The position numbers and the translations under genes were made by a program. The notes below the pieces were generated by a model. It did not search any database. It had not been told where the DNA came from and saw only the letters and a program-made list of their open reading frames with translations. DNA of 64,000 nt from Pampus argenteus (lineage: Eukaryota > Chordata > Actinopteri > Scombriformes > Stromateidae), in NCBI GenBank assembly GCA_036937835.1, contig CM072863.1, positions 18,598,501-18,662,500 on the forward strand. Reading direction: 5' to 3'. Position 1 is the stretch's first letter, and each line of letters begins with the position of its first letter. Below, in pieces: positions 38,701 through 50,905 of this stretch.

Positions 38701-41700
38701 TTCATCAAAACATCTGACCCTGTATTGTACTCTTAACATATCCTTCCTTACAAAAAGACCTGTTAAAAATACATTTCCTCCACAAAGAATGGGCACAGCG
38801 TGAATTCAGGATCCTCTTTCTACTGTCCTTTACCCTCTGCCATCTAAGAGAGGGTCAGAGATGACACACCGAAACCCACCAGGGCTTACCTGACAGCTGA
38901 AATATAAAGGCTGCATTATTCATCCACTCTTGATAGATACTGTCACTGATGATCTGGAATAACAGCTTTTACGGGATGAAACCGTGTGGGTACACAGAGT
39001 TCATACTGCTGCGAAACAGGCTGTTTTGTTAGACATACCCTGAGTTAAGAGACAGTGGATAAGAAATAGCTGGCAATACATCACAAATCCCATTTTGCAA
39101 ATGACAGTGGCAATTGCTTTTATCAAGTGGTTCAGGCTTACTTAGATGTACAGAACTCCAAACTGTGGAAATTGTCAGCAAAAGCAAAATCACACCCCAC
39201 GGCGTTTCCCATTTCCCCAGTGTCAGATGCATGAAAACAGTGAGCAGCCCTGACGAGCCGTCTCTCCTTCATTTTTCTCAATTCGCCTGTCAACAGATCC
39301 TCAATAATTTCAATTTTATGACATTTGCGGGCAAGCGATTCAAAGCGCAGACACTGCAGCGAAAAAGGCATTGATATCCACAGAGATCCTGAGAAAAATG
39401 CTATTACATTTCACCACAACCGAAAACTCACAATTGAAAGTTTCAGAGAAAAAGGCAATGGCCTCCGACACAGCTCAAAGACATGGTTACTGGACTGTTC
39501 AATACTAAACGAAGAGTTTTTTCTCTGGAGACCACTGAAGCCTTCCTGAAGAGCAGCATTGCACACTACTCCTTTGTGGCAGCCTTCAAGGTGCAGAATA
39601 TAAGAAAAATGATACTATGGGCATGTTTTTTTTTTCTAAAAACATTGTTTATTTGGAGTTTTTGTCCTCCTTAGAACTGCAAAATTTCACATGAAAATCA
39701 TTCACTTTCAGTGGAATCAGTGTGAGCAGTGAGGAAAATCTACAAGGTGCTTTCACGTGCAACTCCGACACATTGCCGTTGAACCAAACTGCCTACTATC
39801 TCGACAATGTTGACCTTTGAGGAAACGGAGAACTGAGTGTTCAAAATGGGGAAAGCTATTATATTAGCTGTGCTGCTCTTTCGAATTTTATGTAAACCGG
39901 CTCAGTCGGAGTATAAAGTAAATATGTTAACTTACTGTCTGGTTTACAAACAAGAGCGTCATCTAGTTCCCAACACCACAAGTACTCGCGAAATGAATTT
40001 TGCTGTGCTGCGTTTTGTCAGGAGCGGTCGGAGTGAGCTGTTACATGGAGAGTTCAGGTGAAAGGCTGCACACTTCCACCTCCTCAGCAACGCTCTGCGT
40101 GCTCTGTTGTTCCTTGCGCAGCATGAAATATTATTGCGGTTGCAATTATTTTTGCCTGAGTGCTTTTGTACTGAGTTCTTATTTATTAAAGACCACAATA
40201 TTTCCCCTAACCTCAACCAAGTGCTTTAAGCGCCTGATGTAACCATAAAAAAAAATGTTCATCATGCTTTAGTTGCCAGGAACAGATATTGATGGGAAAG
40301 CAAATAATATATATTGTGCAGATACATTCAGTATGAGTGTTCCCTTGTTCAGTCTTACTGAAGCACTCCTATTGTAAATTGAATAGTTTTATTTAGGAGA
40401 CAAGGTTGAAATATATTACCGTCTACTTGTTGGTTTTTACTTTTTTATTTTATTTTTTATTATCATATAATTTTTATTATTCCACCTTGCTCTAACCTTA
40501 TAATGAATTGATTTTGCGTGCCTTTGTCCTGATGTGGAACCAGATCAGCAAAACTGCCCTTTATTTGTCATTTTAGAAGGACAGACAATCTTTTTTTTCT
40601 CTTCAGGTATTGGGACTTGTTGAAGAGGACAGAATAGATGCTCATGTATAACCAGCATGAGAAAGACTTCACGTAGCCAGGAAGTTAGCTGTCCAGAACA
40701 TTAAAACGTGAATGAAGCCTAACAACAGACGTAACCTTCACTAAATTTGTATATTCAAAGCTTGTCCAAAGTTCAACAACTTTTTTTTTTATTATGCCCA
40801 ACTTGCACAACACATCATGACTTCTCTGAAGTTCAGTTGTTTTATTATATTCCCATTCGCCAGTGTCCTTTTAATTAACCTCATTTCATTCAACCTGCAG
40901 GCAGTGATTATCTGGTGAATACACCCGTTTATGTGTTTTATAAAGTATTATTTTGTTTTATGCCTCATCTTGGGGCAATGATGTAATTATGCTATTATAA
41001 TTATGTGTTGTTCTCACGGAGATGTTCCACACGTCATTAGATTTGATGAACTGCGTTTTCTGCGTGCGCGGCTGTGTCCGCTCTAACGGTATGGAGAGAC
41101 TGGAATAAAAAGTTGTGAGAAAAGGATAGAAATCTTCTTTCCAACATGTTCTGTTCAGTTTGTGAAAAGTGGCCCCTCACACACTGAAATAGGCTTCACA
41201 GAGGGTTTGGTGCTGCCTGCGTTGGCGACAGTGTTGAAGCTTTTGGAAATGTTTGGTAGATGAAAAGTCAAAAGATTGCCAAAATAATTAAGATTCATCC
41301 TTTAAGAAACCCTGAATGTCTATATCAAATTTCATGGTAATCCATCAATTAGTTATTAGATATTTCAGTCTGAACCAAAGTAGCGGATCCACCGACCAAC
41401 CAGAGAATAATCAACATTGCCATCCCGAGAGTCACACCGCTATATATATTCATTTGTGTTAAGACAAGGATGACATTAGCGTCATCAGTGTGTATGATAA
41501 GTATAATTACCAAAGTCCAATACTGGATAAACATCACAGATAATTACTGTGTATATAAATGTGTTGCTTAAAGCCTACATTACATAATATGAAACCATCC
41601 ATACTGATGAAAGGCAGGAAATTGCAGTGCACAAGGGCCATATATCAGAGTTGAGGCAACTGTGTCTTTCACCGTACGGTACTGTATGAACGGTTGTGTT

Positions 41701-42327
41701 ATCTTTATTGCGCGTTCTCTACAGTTTCATCAAGCCATGAAGGAGATGAATGATGTGTGAGGAAGCCGTGTGGAAAGCTCGGCTGTGTAAAGCGGTGGCA
41801 GCGCCGGCTCTGTTTACTGTGCTTTGTAGTCACTAGGCCCACGGCCATTTGTCACACTATTGGCGCATCGGCATACAGTACAGCACACAGCCCGCTGCTC
41901 TCTCTCATTCATCAAATCGAAAGCTGATGAAAGACTTTTGACTTAAATTAGACAAAACTGAATAGAGCCGTTGTGTTGTCCCAGCATGAGCATCCTTTGT
42001 CTAATTTTCAAATGACCCACATTGCATTCCCAGCTCTCTGCAAGCACAGGGAATATATACAATGACACAAAATTATCATTTAAATGAGAAGTAGTTATGT
42101 TATTTGTAACAATATCATTATCTTCAAACACGGCAGGCATACAATTGCAATATGATGATTTTCTCTCAAATTATAATTAAAAAAAAGAAAAGAAATTAGA
42201 ATGAAACTGATATGAGCGTTTCGGTTTTAGTCAAGGCTCGAGTTCATAGCGAGTTGTTTGAGGAAAATATGTTACAACACGAAGAACAAAACCAGCATGA
42301 ACAATAGGATGACTCCTACCATATATA

Positions 42328-42364
<37 letters not shown>

Positions 42365-42574
42365 ATTTTAAAATTGCGCCACTTATTTTTTTGAAAGCAA
42401 ATTAAATAAAAACAAAGATTAGCACAATATATAGCCTTATAATTAATGGCTAAAGGCAGTCATACAAGTCCACATACAGTAGGATACGAGATAATAAAAG
42501 GTTGTTGAGTGGGTCACCGTTGCTCTTTACATCTAGGGATTTTTAACACTACATTTATCAGTTTTATTTAGCAG
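35790..42574. other. non-coding
   Basis: It begins with a GC-richer part (35790-36060) next to the exon-like block. The rest is AT-rich. The 38150-38310 part (tgttcaccagctagtcgcta and neighbours) looks like dispersed-repeat sequence, but I could not place it in a family. Confidence 0.5.
42321..42361 (+). repeat. (AT)n microsatellite
   Basis: About 20 AT units with one CT interruption near the left end. Confidence 0.95.
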
Positions 42575-43012
42575 CAGACGTGGGGTACTACGGCGTACGG
42601 CGAACTCAATACTTTTAAGGGTACTGACCTAATTACGGTAAAACCAAATACCAATTCATGTTAGATCAAGCCAAGCCTGCTAAACAGCAGAGCCAGAGAG
42701 TTAGTTATTAAATGCCATTGCATCTATAATAACTCCACCATCATATATTTCGTTAGTGTTTTATTTCTGACGACAGACCAAATCTACCAGTGAAAATGTA
42801 TTCACTTATGAATATTCATTATCATTGTAAGATAGATGTAATATAAAGCACCTGTTTTGACCCATGACTTATTTTGTTTTTACAAAACTGAAATTACATT
42901 TTTGATATTACAGAGAGTAAAATACTGAGAAAAAAAAATGGTACTGTTGGGTACTGATACCAAATTACACATACCGGTACAAATGTGAACAGTACCTAAA
43001 CCTATGGGGCAC
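42575..43012. repeat. possible decayed inverted-repeat element with GTACC/GGTAC ends
   Basis: The left edge (ggggtactacggcgtac) and the right edge (accggtacaaatgtgaacag then tacctaaacc) are rich in opposed ggtact and agtacc motifs, with AT-rich DNA between. It resembles a worn MITE, but the arms do not pair over a long stretch, so this is tentative. Confidence 0.3.
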
Positions 43013-43749
43013 CTTTACAGTAGCATTCATATGGAGTCATGTTTTAGCTTTCTTTTCTGCTATGTCAAAGCTATGTGCTGAAATAAACCAAAACCTCTGC
43101 CTAAAGGAGCGTACAATAGTAGACACACAATGAGGCAGGTTGAGGGAAAGTGGCAACAACCACAAAGTAAATCCAGAGATGCACCGAACATTATAGATCA
43201 ATAATAACATGTAAAATGAGTCGGGAATTGTATTTTTCCATCAGGATCATACTATTGATGTATTCCCAGTGGAGGTGAGCATACAATCACGCAGGTTTAA
43301 CCAGACAGCGCAGAGCCTTATTTTTCTTTTTTTTTTTAATATTAGCTATGACATACTTTAATTTGCAAATCCAGATAGTGTGCCGACACACAGAGAAGAA
43401 GAATAGGCCTTTATGTACAAACTAAACTTTGATCCATAACCAAGAACAAATTCTACTGTGTTGTAGGATCTCACATGCTGCTGGTCTCCAGTGCACACAT
43501 GTAACCCATATTAAAGATTGCATAGTGCACTCAACAAAAAGTCGGAGGAAACATCTATATAAATGTTGAACTGGTAAATTGTTCAATAAAACTGATCTAA
43601 AAAAACAAAAGCATGGACAAAAATGTGTTTATCTACATCCATTTTGCCAGGCCGACATTAATATATTAAAAAATATACCCATCCCATTATCCTAAATCAC
43701 CCAGCCGCACTCCATAGTTGCTGTAGGCCAAAGCAGGATAAAACAATAT

Positions 43750-43830
43750 GGGACAGGACAGGACAGAATACCATAATAATCCCCAAAGGGAATTCAGTGT
43801 GTTACAGCCAGGGTGCTTAAGGACAGAACA
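43750..43830 (-). repeat. second retroelement-type tail, opposite strand
   Basis: Read on the minus strand it has gtaacacactgaattccc, ctttggggattattatggt, then a short TGTCC repeat. This matches the tail at 50.8 kb in plan (gttacactctaatttccc, ggggattaataaagtat, then a tandem repeat), but the terminal tandem unit differs and the orientation is reversed. Confidence 0.45.
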
Positions 43831-46800
43831 CTAATGAATGATAAACAATGCACACATAAGAGAAAAGAAGAGCATGAAAACAGGCTTAGAGAAGCATGTA
43901 ACCAACTGTAATGATCCTATTTAAGAGCAAAAGCACACGTGACTCGCTCAATTTATCTTTGTAAAATTCTCAAGTGACGTGTGGAGGCTGCTCTACCTTG
44001 GGAGAGAGAGCAGAATTGAAGGCAGCTTTGAAGAGGAAACTGAGTCTAAAGCAGAAGCAAATGGGGAAAAAAAATGATGCTGGAAACGCTAACTGCTCCA
44101 GATCTTTTTCGGCATTAAAACCTGAAGTCTCGTAACGGTGTAACGCATGTTTTTTATCGTTACAAACTCCTCTCATGTTAGCCCGGCGAGGGTGGGACAG
44201 CGTCATTTTGGGGGTAAATTTTTTTCCAGCTAAAATCCAATCATAATACAACACATGGGGATCTCTACAGGGAAATTCCAGCCATGGACACATGAAATGG
44301 GTAGCAAAGACAATGTGGGCATATTTATTAGATTTGTATCTCCTACCATGGAGGTGACAGGCAGCCTCTCTTCCTTGATGGTACGTTTTTTTATATCACA
44401 TAACCTTGTACACTATGTTGAAGTTGAAATGGTGTATACGCCACACTGATATGCTCTTTAGTTTTGTTGAGTTTAGCCATGGAACTTGAATTTATTTTGT
44501 TTGTAGACCAATATTGTTTTAAATATCCCTCCATCACTGGAACATCTGGTCTACTAATCTGAAGCATTTGGCTGGATTTACCAGCAACACACGCCAGAAA
44601 TGAATCCCATGGTTGCATGTTTAGTTTCTTTGTGACAATGATATTAGTCTCGCAAAAGGATAAAGCTGCAATCCTTTCTGACTCGTGTTAAAAATTTAAA
44701 ACTGCACTCAAAATTCACTAACTGAAAGTAAAAAAGAATTCCGGAGGATGGACAGGTAAGTGTCTACATTCAGGGATGTTTACCCAGCAGGCACATGCAG
44801 AGAGCGTGATATTGTTGGGTATATGAAGTTTGTGTTGCTGCCTCACCGCTGCGACTCATTTGGTGTCACATATTTTTTAATAAGCCTTCATATGGTTTAG
44901 AATCTTAATTATTAAATGACTAAATTATGCTCCTGTGTAAACTTGAGGATAAAGAAACCCCAAATCTATTCAAGTAAAATATTTTTATTTTTTTTTATCT
45001 CACAGCAAATATAGCATTATTCATTGCTTAAGGCTTTTGTTCCTTTGTCAATTTGAATGCCATCTGGGTAAACATAGTTCCTGCTGCCCATCTGTTTGCT
45101 TGAATTTATTCTTCCTTAATTTCAAAGACAATCACAGTGCCCACTGCTTATGACTGGACAGGTGGGAAAGGAGTGAAGTTGGCAGAGTGCCTTCACAGCC
45201 AGCAGGGTGTTTGTGTGATTCTCTACAGTATGTTACAGTAGAGGCTACTGGACATTACTGTAATGATAATCATCGTGATTGATCAGAGGTAAGACTATCT
45301 CAAATTAGAGTCTAGTATTGTGAAGTATTGTGAAGTCAAAGTAAAATTTGCTAAATGTGCTAAATGATGAAGGAAGCGATGGAGGACGATCTACATTTTT
45401 CAATCCATCATCCCTCAAACCAGTAACAGCAGTTCACGGTCAAAGGCTCAGTAATGATGAGCTGGTCAAGAAGCCTGCTGAACACGGAGGCCTCTCTTTG
45501 AAAACAGACTTGGATGCAGAGCGTTTGTATTCGGACGCAATGAAATATTTTATTATTATTTCTGTGGCAATAAACTGGTCTTTGCTGGCTCAGCAAACAT
45601 TAGATGATAAAAGGATGGCTGATGCACATTTGATTGTGAAATCGCTATAGCTATAAAAGAGAGAGGAAAGTGATTCTAAATCAAGCATAAAATTGCAGAT
45701 GGTGGTCCCGTGCACGCCAGTAAACATGTTAAATGACCATCATCATTATCTTCTCTCCCTGCCTGACCCGTGGCACACGTCATTACCTTATCAATGAGTT
45801 GGAACTTCATCTTTCTTAGAGGAAGTCTTTGGTTTGATTTTCACAGCAAAGCAGTTATTATAATATTTTGTCTCACAGCATTTGGTATTTACTTTTTTTT
45901 TTTTACAACTCATATTTAAAGCATGTAAGCAATACATTAATGTTGTAATGGGGCTGAAAAAATTCATATGTACTCTGTTGGTCGGTTGGTAAAGTTTAAA
46001 TTTTACTTTTATGGATTAACCTTTTACATCTCCTTGAATATTCTCAATGCACAAAAATACACACAAAGCCTCAAATTGATTTATAGACCGAGATCAAGTT
46101 AAGATATGTGAGCTCTGCAGAAACAAAACAGTAGCAGCAGGATTCCGGTCAGTTAGACAAAGAAATCAGATAATCTGCTCCAACATCAGATAAGCGTCAC
46201 CTGTTAGCTTCCTTCATCTTCCTCTCATGTAGAGAAGATTAACGTCAACGAGGTCATCATTTCTGAGAATAATCCCCGCCTGCACTGTCGGTTTATTATG
46301 CCATATTTTGTAAAGTCGTTAAGATCTAAGCTCTCCGCTGCAGCGCAAGTGCAAAGTCAGACACAATCAGATCACTACGAGGCCCCAGCATGAACGCATC
46401 CTGGGTGATCTGATTGTTGGAGAGGATTGGACCGAAATGCTTCAAATCCGTGTGCAAACCACCCCATGCATGGTCAATAGATTTGGCCACAGAACAGAAA
46501 AAAAAAAAAAAAAAAAGTAATGCAATTGATTTCTAAGCCACATAAAGCAGATCATGTAATGTTCACAAGCAGATCTTACCAGGAAGTGCATGCAGATTAA
46601 TTAAATATTAGGGAGCTCAGATAGCAAAGCAGTCATGTTGTCTGGCTCCTGAACCCTCGGTCAGGGTCAGCTCAACCAAATTACAAATATATAATATCTG
46701 GTGGTTTCTAGACATGCTGGTATTGACGGGTTTGTTAGCCCAGATAACAAAAAAGTGAAGCATGCAAGCTTCTTTCCAGTGTTGAGACGGCCACAGTGAA

Positions 46801-47619
46801 AAGGTGGTGATGTGTTATTTGTTCGCTTGCAGTGGGACCTCACTGTAGCTGCTAAAAAAATTATCTTTTTTTCTTTCTACAGAAATCTCAAAGGCAGTCT
46901 GGGTAAACAAACCTGACACTACCTGGATGGCCAGTTAGTCCTGAAAGAGACGTTTTTGTATTTTAGCAAACCCTGTAACTCTCTTAAAGCAGCATGCTGG
47001 AGCTGAAAACACAACAGTCGACATCTTATCACCTTATTTGTTTGTTATTGTGGAACTGGTTTCAAAACAAGTGTCTTTGCACATCGAGCAGACACGGAGC
47101 GACTTTAGCATTCAACAAGTTCAGCAGCAAGCTGCTAACGTTGACTGTCTGCTGTGCAGGAAGGAAGCAGGACTCATTACATCATATGAAAATAATATGA
47201 AAAGATCTCTTATTTGACATTTTATACACATTACCGTGACATATTTGTCATCTTTGTAAACTCTTTGGCAGCTTGTCTAGAAATTTAAATAAAGTTCTGT
47301 CACCACCTGTGAACATTTTACTCAGAAACACAGAGAGTAAAGGAAAGAAAGTGAAATCTCACTTCCTGAAGTGAAGTTATCTTCGTTTGTGTGTACACTA
47401 TTGATCAAAATCCACCTTCAAATCCCTGCAGATGTATTCAAGCCATTTTGTGGCATGTGTCAGCAAAAGCAAGAATCTCATTTATTATTTCTTTGCACAC
47501 TGTTTTATCCACGTTCTCTTCCCGCTGAAGGTCAAATGCAACAGAGCCCAAATTGCTATGACTGATCCTCTCAAAGTAGGAGAGCATTTCAAAGTGCCAT
47601 GTTAGGAGCTCGGCTCAGA
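43831..47619. other. non-coding
   Basis: AT-rich, with an imperfect hairpin ctctacagta/tacagtagag at about 45222-45244 and an A-run at 46498-46516. No gene is seen. Confidence 0.55.
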
Positions 47620-47940
47620 GCTTATCCTGCAGTAACTGGCGTGGAAAATGTGAATCTCTGAAAGACCTGCTAGGGCCTCCGCGGGCCGAAGCATCCCACG
47701 TTGTTGGCGGTGCGGGCGGACTCGCAGCGGATAACTGAAAGCCCTCATCTGATTGGATCAGAGTGGAGGAGCCCCTCTCGTCAGCACCGCAGCAGCTGGG
47801 AGCCAGAGGGAAGGGCCACAGCGAGGCTCTGGCCACTCAAGCCAGAGAGTCATTAGTCTTACCTTGAGCTAAGACCTCGGCCCAGGGGACACACACACCC
47901 CTCCTCCCCCAGTACCAGGCAGAGTGTCAGAAATAGGTTT
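47620..47940. other. GC-rich non-repetitive island
   Basis: This block of about 320 bases is much richer in G+C than the DNA around it (gggcctccgcgggccgaagc, ggcggtgcgggcggactcgc). A minus-strand CTCAAG/GTAAGAC donor-like site lies at about 47860. A 73-codon minus-strand frame (47615-47836) has no recognisable content. A regulatory element or an unrecognised non-coding exon are both possible. Confidence 0.3.
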
Positions 47941-50796
47941 TGTCTGATTGATTGCACTACAGCAACAGTTTTATTTTTTGCAGGATAATATACATTACTA
48001 AAATTAAAAAGGACCATTTTATAACCTATATTCATTCATCTGATGGGGACGGGATTGGCTGTACAGTACGTTAGCTGAACTCATGCATTGGAGGAGACGC
48101 TGGATTGATTTGTTGTTCAATAAGCCTCTTTTGCACAATTAGCCCTATTTGTTAGAACATCAGTATTTCATGCCGCTTCGCCTGCACATTTGATGCATCA
48201 TTTTGAGTTTTAGCAAAGATGTGATTTTTCCTCCTCTTCTTCTTCTTGCCCAGCAGTGTAATAAACTCTAGCAGACAAAACAGAATTAAACCATTCATTC
48301 CTTTCTGCAATGAAATAAAAATGGATATAAAAAGGGAAGGTTACTAACATATGCAGCAAAACCCCACATACTCTAATCTGGCGATCTGCTTTACACTCCC
48401 CCCGACTGCCTGTAAATTAAACTGCTAATGCCCTGAAAAGCTTTTGACAACACACGGAGTACATTAATATATGTATTACCACACACTTACATTGAAAAGT
48501 CTATTTGTCCTTTGCAGAGGACGCCGTGTTGGAGGTAATAATTGTCAAACGCAAGTACAGTGAACCAGGATTTGCAAAGCGCCATTTGGACAATAAAGGA
48601 AATTTGTTCAGTGCCCTCAATAGCACTTCAATAAATAATACAAGCAGCTCTGAAATTGCATTGTTATCGAATACGAGATCAGGGCAATCCCTGGATTACC
48701 CCTTTTGCCTGTGTATCAGTTCATATCACACAGAGACGAGGACTATTTACTGTGGACGAATTTTATGTGTGTGGTGACAGTGTTCTTATGACTTCATGTG
48801 TATTTATCACATTTCAGGGTGGTTCGGTCCTTTAAATAGCGATGATTAATGTGTGTGTGTGTGTGTGTGTGTTTTCTTAATTTACTGAGAACAGGCATGA
48901 CTCATCTTTTCATGAGGTCATCCTTTATTAAATCAAAACAACTGAATAACTGTTTAATAGAGTTTATTTAATATTTAATAGAGTGTTGTTGTTGTTTTTC
49001 ACAGGAGAAATCTATCACGCACCAAGCATTAAGGAAATCAAACTATGAGAGATGGGGAGCAGCAAAACAATATGTATTCATATGAAAATGTCAAATATAA
49101 TCACTTCAAAGCTAAACTCAATATACATTTTTTTTTTTCCTGGACAATTAGCAATGTAATGACGAGGTGTGATATGAAAAGCGTTACATGTGCTAACAAA
49201 CCCACAGAGAATTAACACCCAGCATTTGGTTTCCTCTCAGAAAGTTGTTTGTTTTGTTGTTGTTTTTTGTTTGTTTTTTAAGCTGCAAAGACTTAATAAA
49301 GAAACTGTAAGTTACCTGCCCAGCACCAAGCGACAGCTGGCGAACATATGGAGTATTTAACATCCAGAGCAAGATATTAAAAAAAGCTAAAAACAGAGTA
49401 ATTATGGGACTTATAATCTCCAGGTGGATATAAACACAACTTTAAAAAAATGAATGCTGATTTCGCTCTTCCGTTCGTACCATAGCCTTGGTTTTCCAAG
49501 CAGTTGAATCCTACTACAAACTACAGTTTGTTTCATGGTTTGCTGAAGTAGCCTCCCGAGCAGCAGGTGAGCTAAAGCGGCCCGTTTCAGACACAGGCTG
49601 AACTAAGGGTCAGTATAAGATAAATACGAGTTTTTCAAAACTATAAATCATGTAAAGACATTCCAGTGGAGCCCCAGATTAAAAATAGAGTCCTGGAAAT
49701 GTGCATAATATGTCCCATTTACGACTCCTTTGTGCTTACGGTACTATTACATAATGTTTTACCATTCAAAATTATCCTGTATCCTTGTTCTGGTTCAAAA
49801 ATGAATGCATTATTGGACCAAAATCAAAAAGTATCAGCAAGCTTTCTTGCAAGAAAAAAAAAAAAAAAAAAGATGAATGCAGATGAAGCCACCTGGATCC
49901 AAAGAGGCTGATGCTTCACTCTCTGACCGGCCGTGTTGGGCGGCGTCCAGGGAGAAGTGGAGCTATCTGAAATGTCTAATATAGTCCCATCTGCCTGCCT
50001 CCCCTGGGTCCCCTGCTACCTTTGCCCCGCCATGTGTTCCCTCGTAGCCTACATTCCCAAATCAGTGCCAGCCGAGTCCGCGTTCAGCATCTGTCTGTGC
50101 TAGATACGTCAGGCTCACAGCCACTCCACAAATACTGAGAGGATATTTTTGCACTCCAGGCTTCCCACACCTCTCCAGTAAATTATCACCTCCACAAAAA
50201 GAAAGGGTGGTGTTGCCAGTTGAGTTCAGATTACACATCATCAAGTGCTGGGTCCAGACAGTTGACATTGCCGTGTTATCATGATTACCCTCACAACAGC
50301 TTCGCCAGTAAGGTCACGAGGGAGTCAGCATTCAAGTATCATACAATAAATGCTATGTAAATGCTTGAATGTTCAAACTGCTCCTCGTCTGAAGAAGTGT
50401 ATGTTTAAGTGTCTGTCTGGCTGAATTGCAGCGATAGAAGCAGCTTGACTGTAACACTGAAAAAAAAAAAAAAAGAAAAAAAAAGATCTTTGTATAACCT
50501 GTTCTAGCGTTATTATAGTACAGTATGTGATGAAATACATTGTAGTAAATGAAGGGAAATGCACTAACTGTGATTGACCTGAAATATCATATGGCACAGT
50601 GAGATAAAAAATAAAATATTTCCCTACAGTTTGATGTGTTGTCATATATGTTGTTGCAAAGACTTTTTTTTACTGCACACGGCAAAAATCTTAATTTCCA
50701 CTTAGAATTATTATCTTAATTTCTTATTATTATTTAATTATCTTATTCTTATTTAATTATTAATTATTATCTTAATTGTTGGTTGTTCTTTTTATT
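47941..50796. other. non-coding
   Basis: AT-rich apart from a GC-richer stretch at 49915-50100. The 90-codon plus-strand frame at 48505-48777 has no recognised domain and no supporting splice context. Confidence 0.55.
48851..48871 (+). repeat. (GT)n microsatellite
   Basis: Ten GT units followed by a T-run, in otherwise unique AT-rich DNA. Confidence 0.9.
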
Positions 50797-50865
50797 TCAT
50801 TGTGTTGTATTTGTGTTATGCTGCTGTTACACTCTAATTTCCCAGTTTTTGGGATTAATAAAGTA

Positions 50866-50905
<40 letters not shown>
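50797..50905 (+). repeat. retroelement-type 3' tail ending in (TCTA)n
   Basis: The sequence gttacactctaatttcccag, tttttgggattaataaagta and a run of TCTA tetranucleotides (about 50866-50905) form the familiar 3' end of a fish retroelement that terminates in a microsatellite. The stretch just left of it (50690-50796) is AT-rich and may belong to it. No reverse transcriptase coding remains. Confidence 0.5.

Noticed and set aside
48505..48777. 90-codon plus-strand frame preceded by a pyrimidine stretch and cag
   Set aside because: I considered it as an exon, but the encoded residues match no family I know and no donor or neighbouring exon supports it.
50866..50905. CRISPR-like direct repeats
   Set aside because: It is a TCTA microsatellite with no spacers, in a vertebrate genome.
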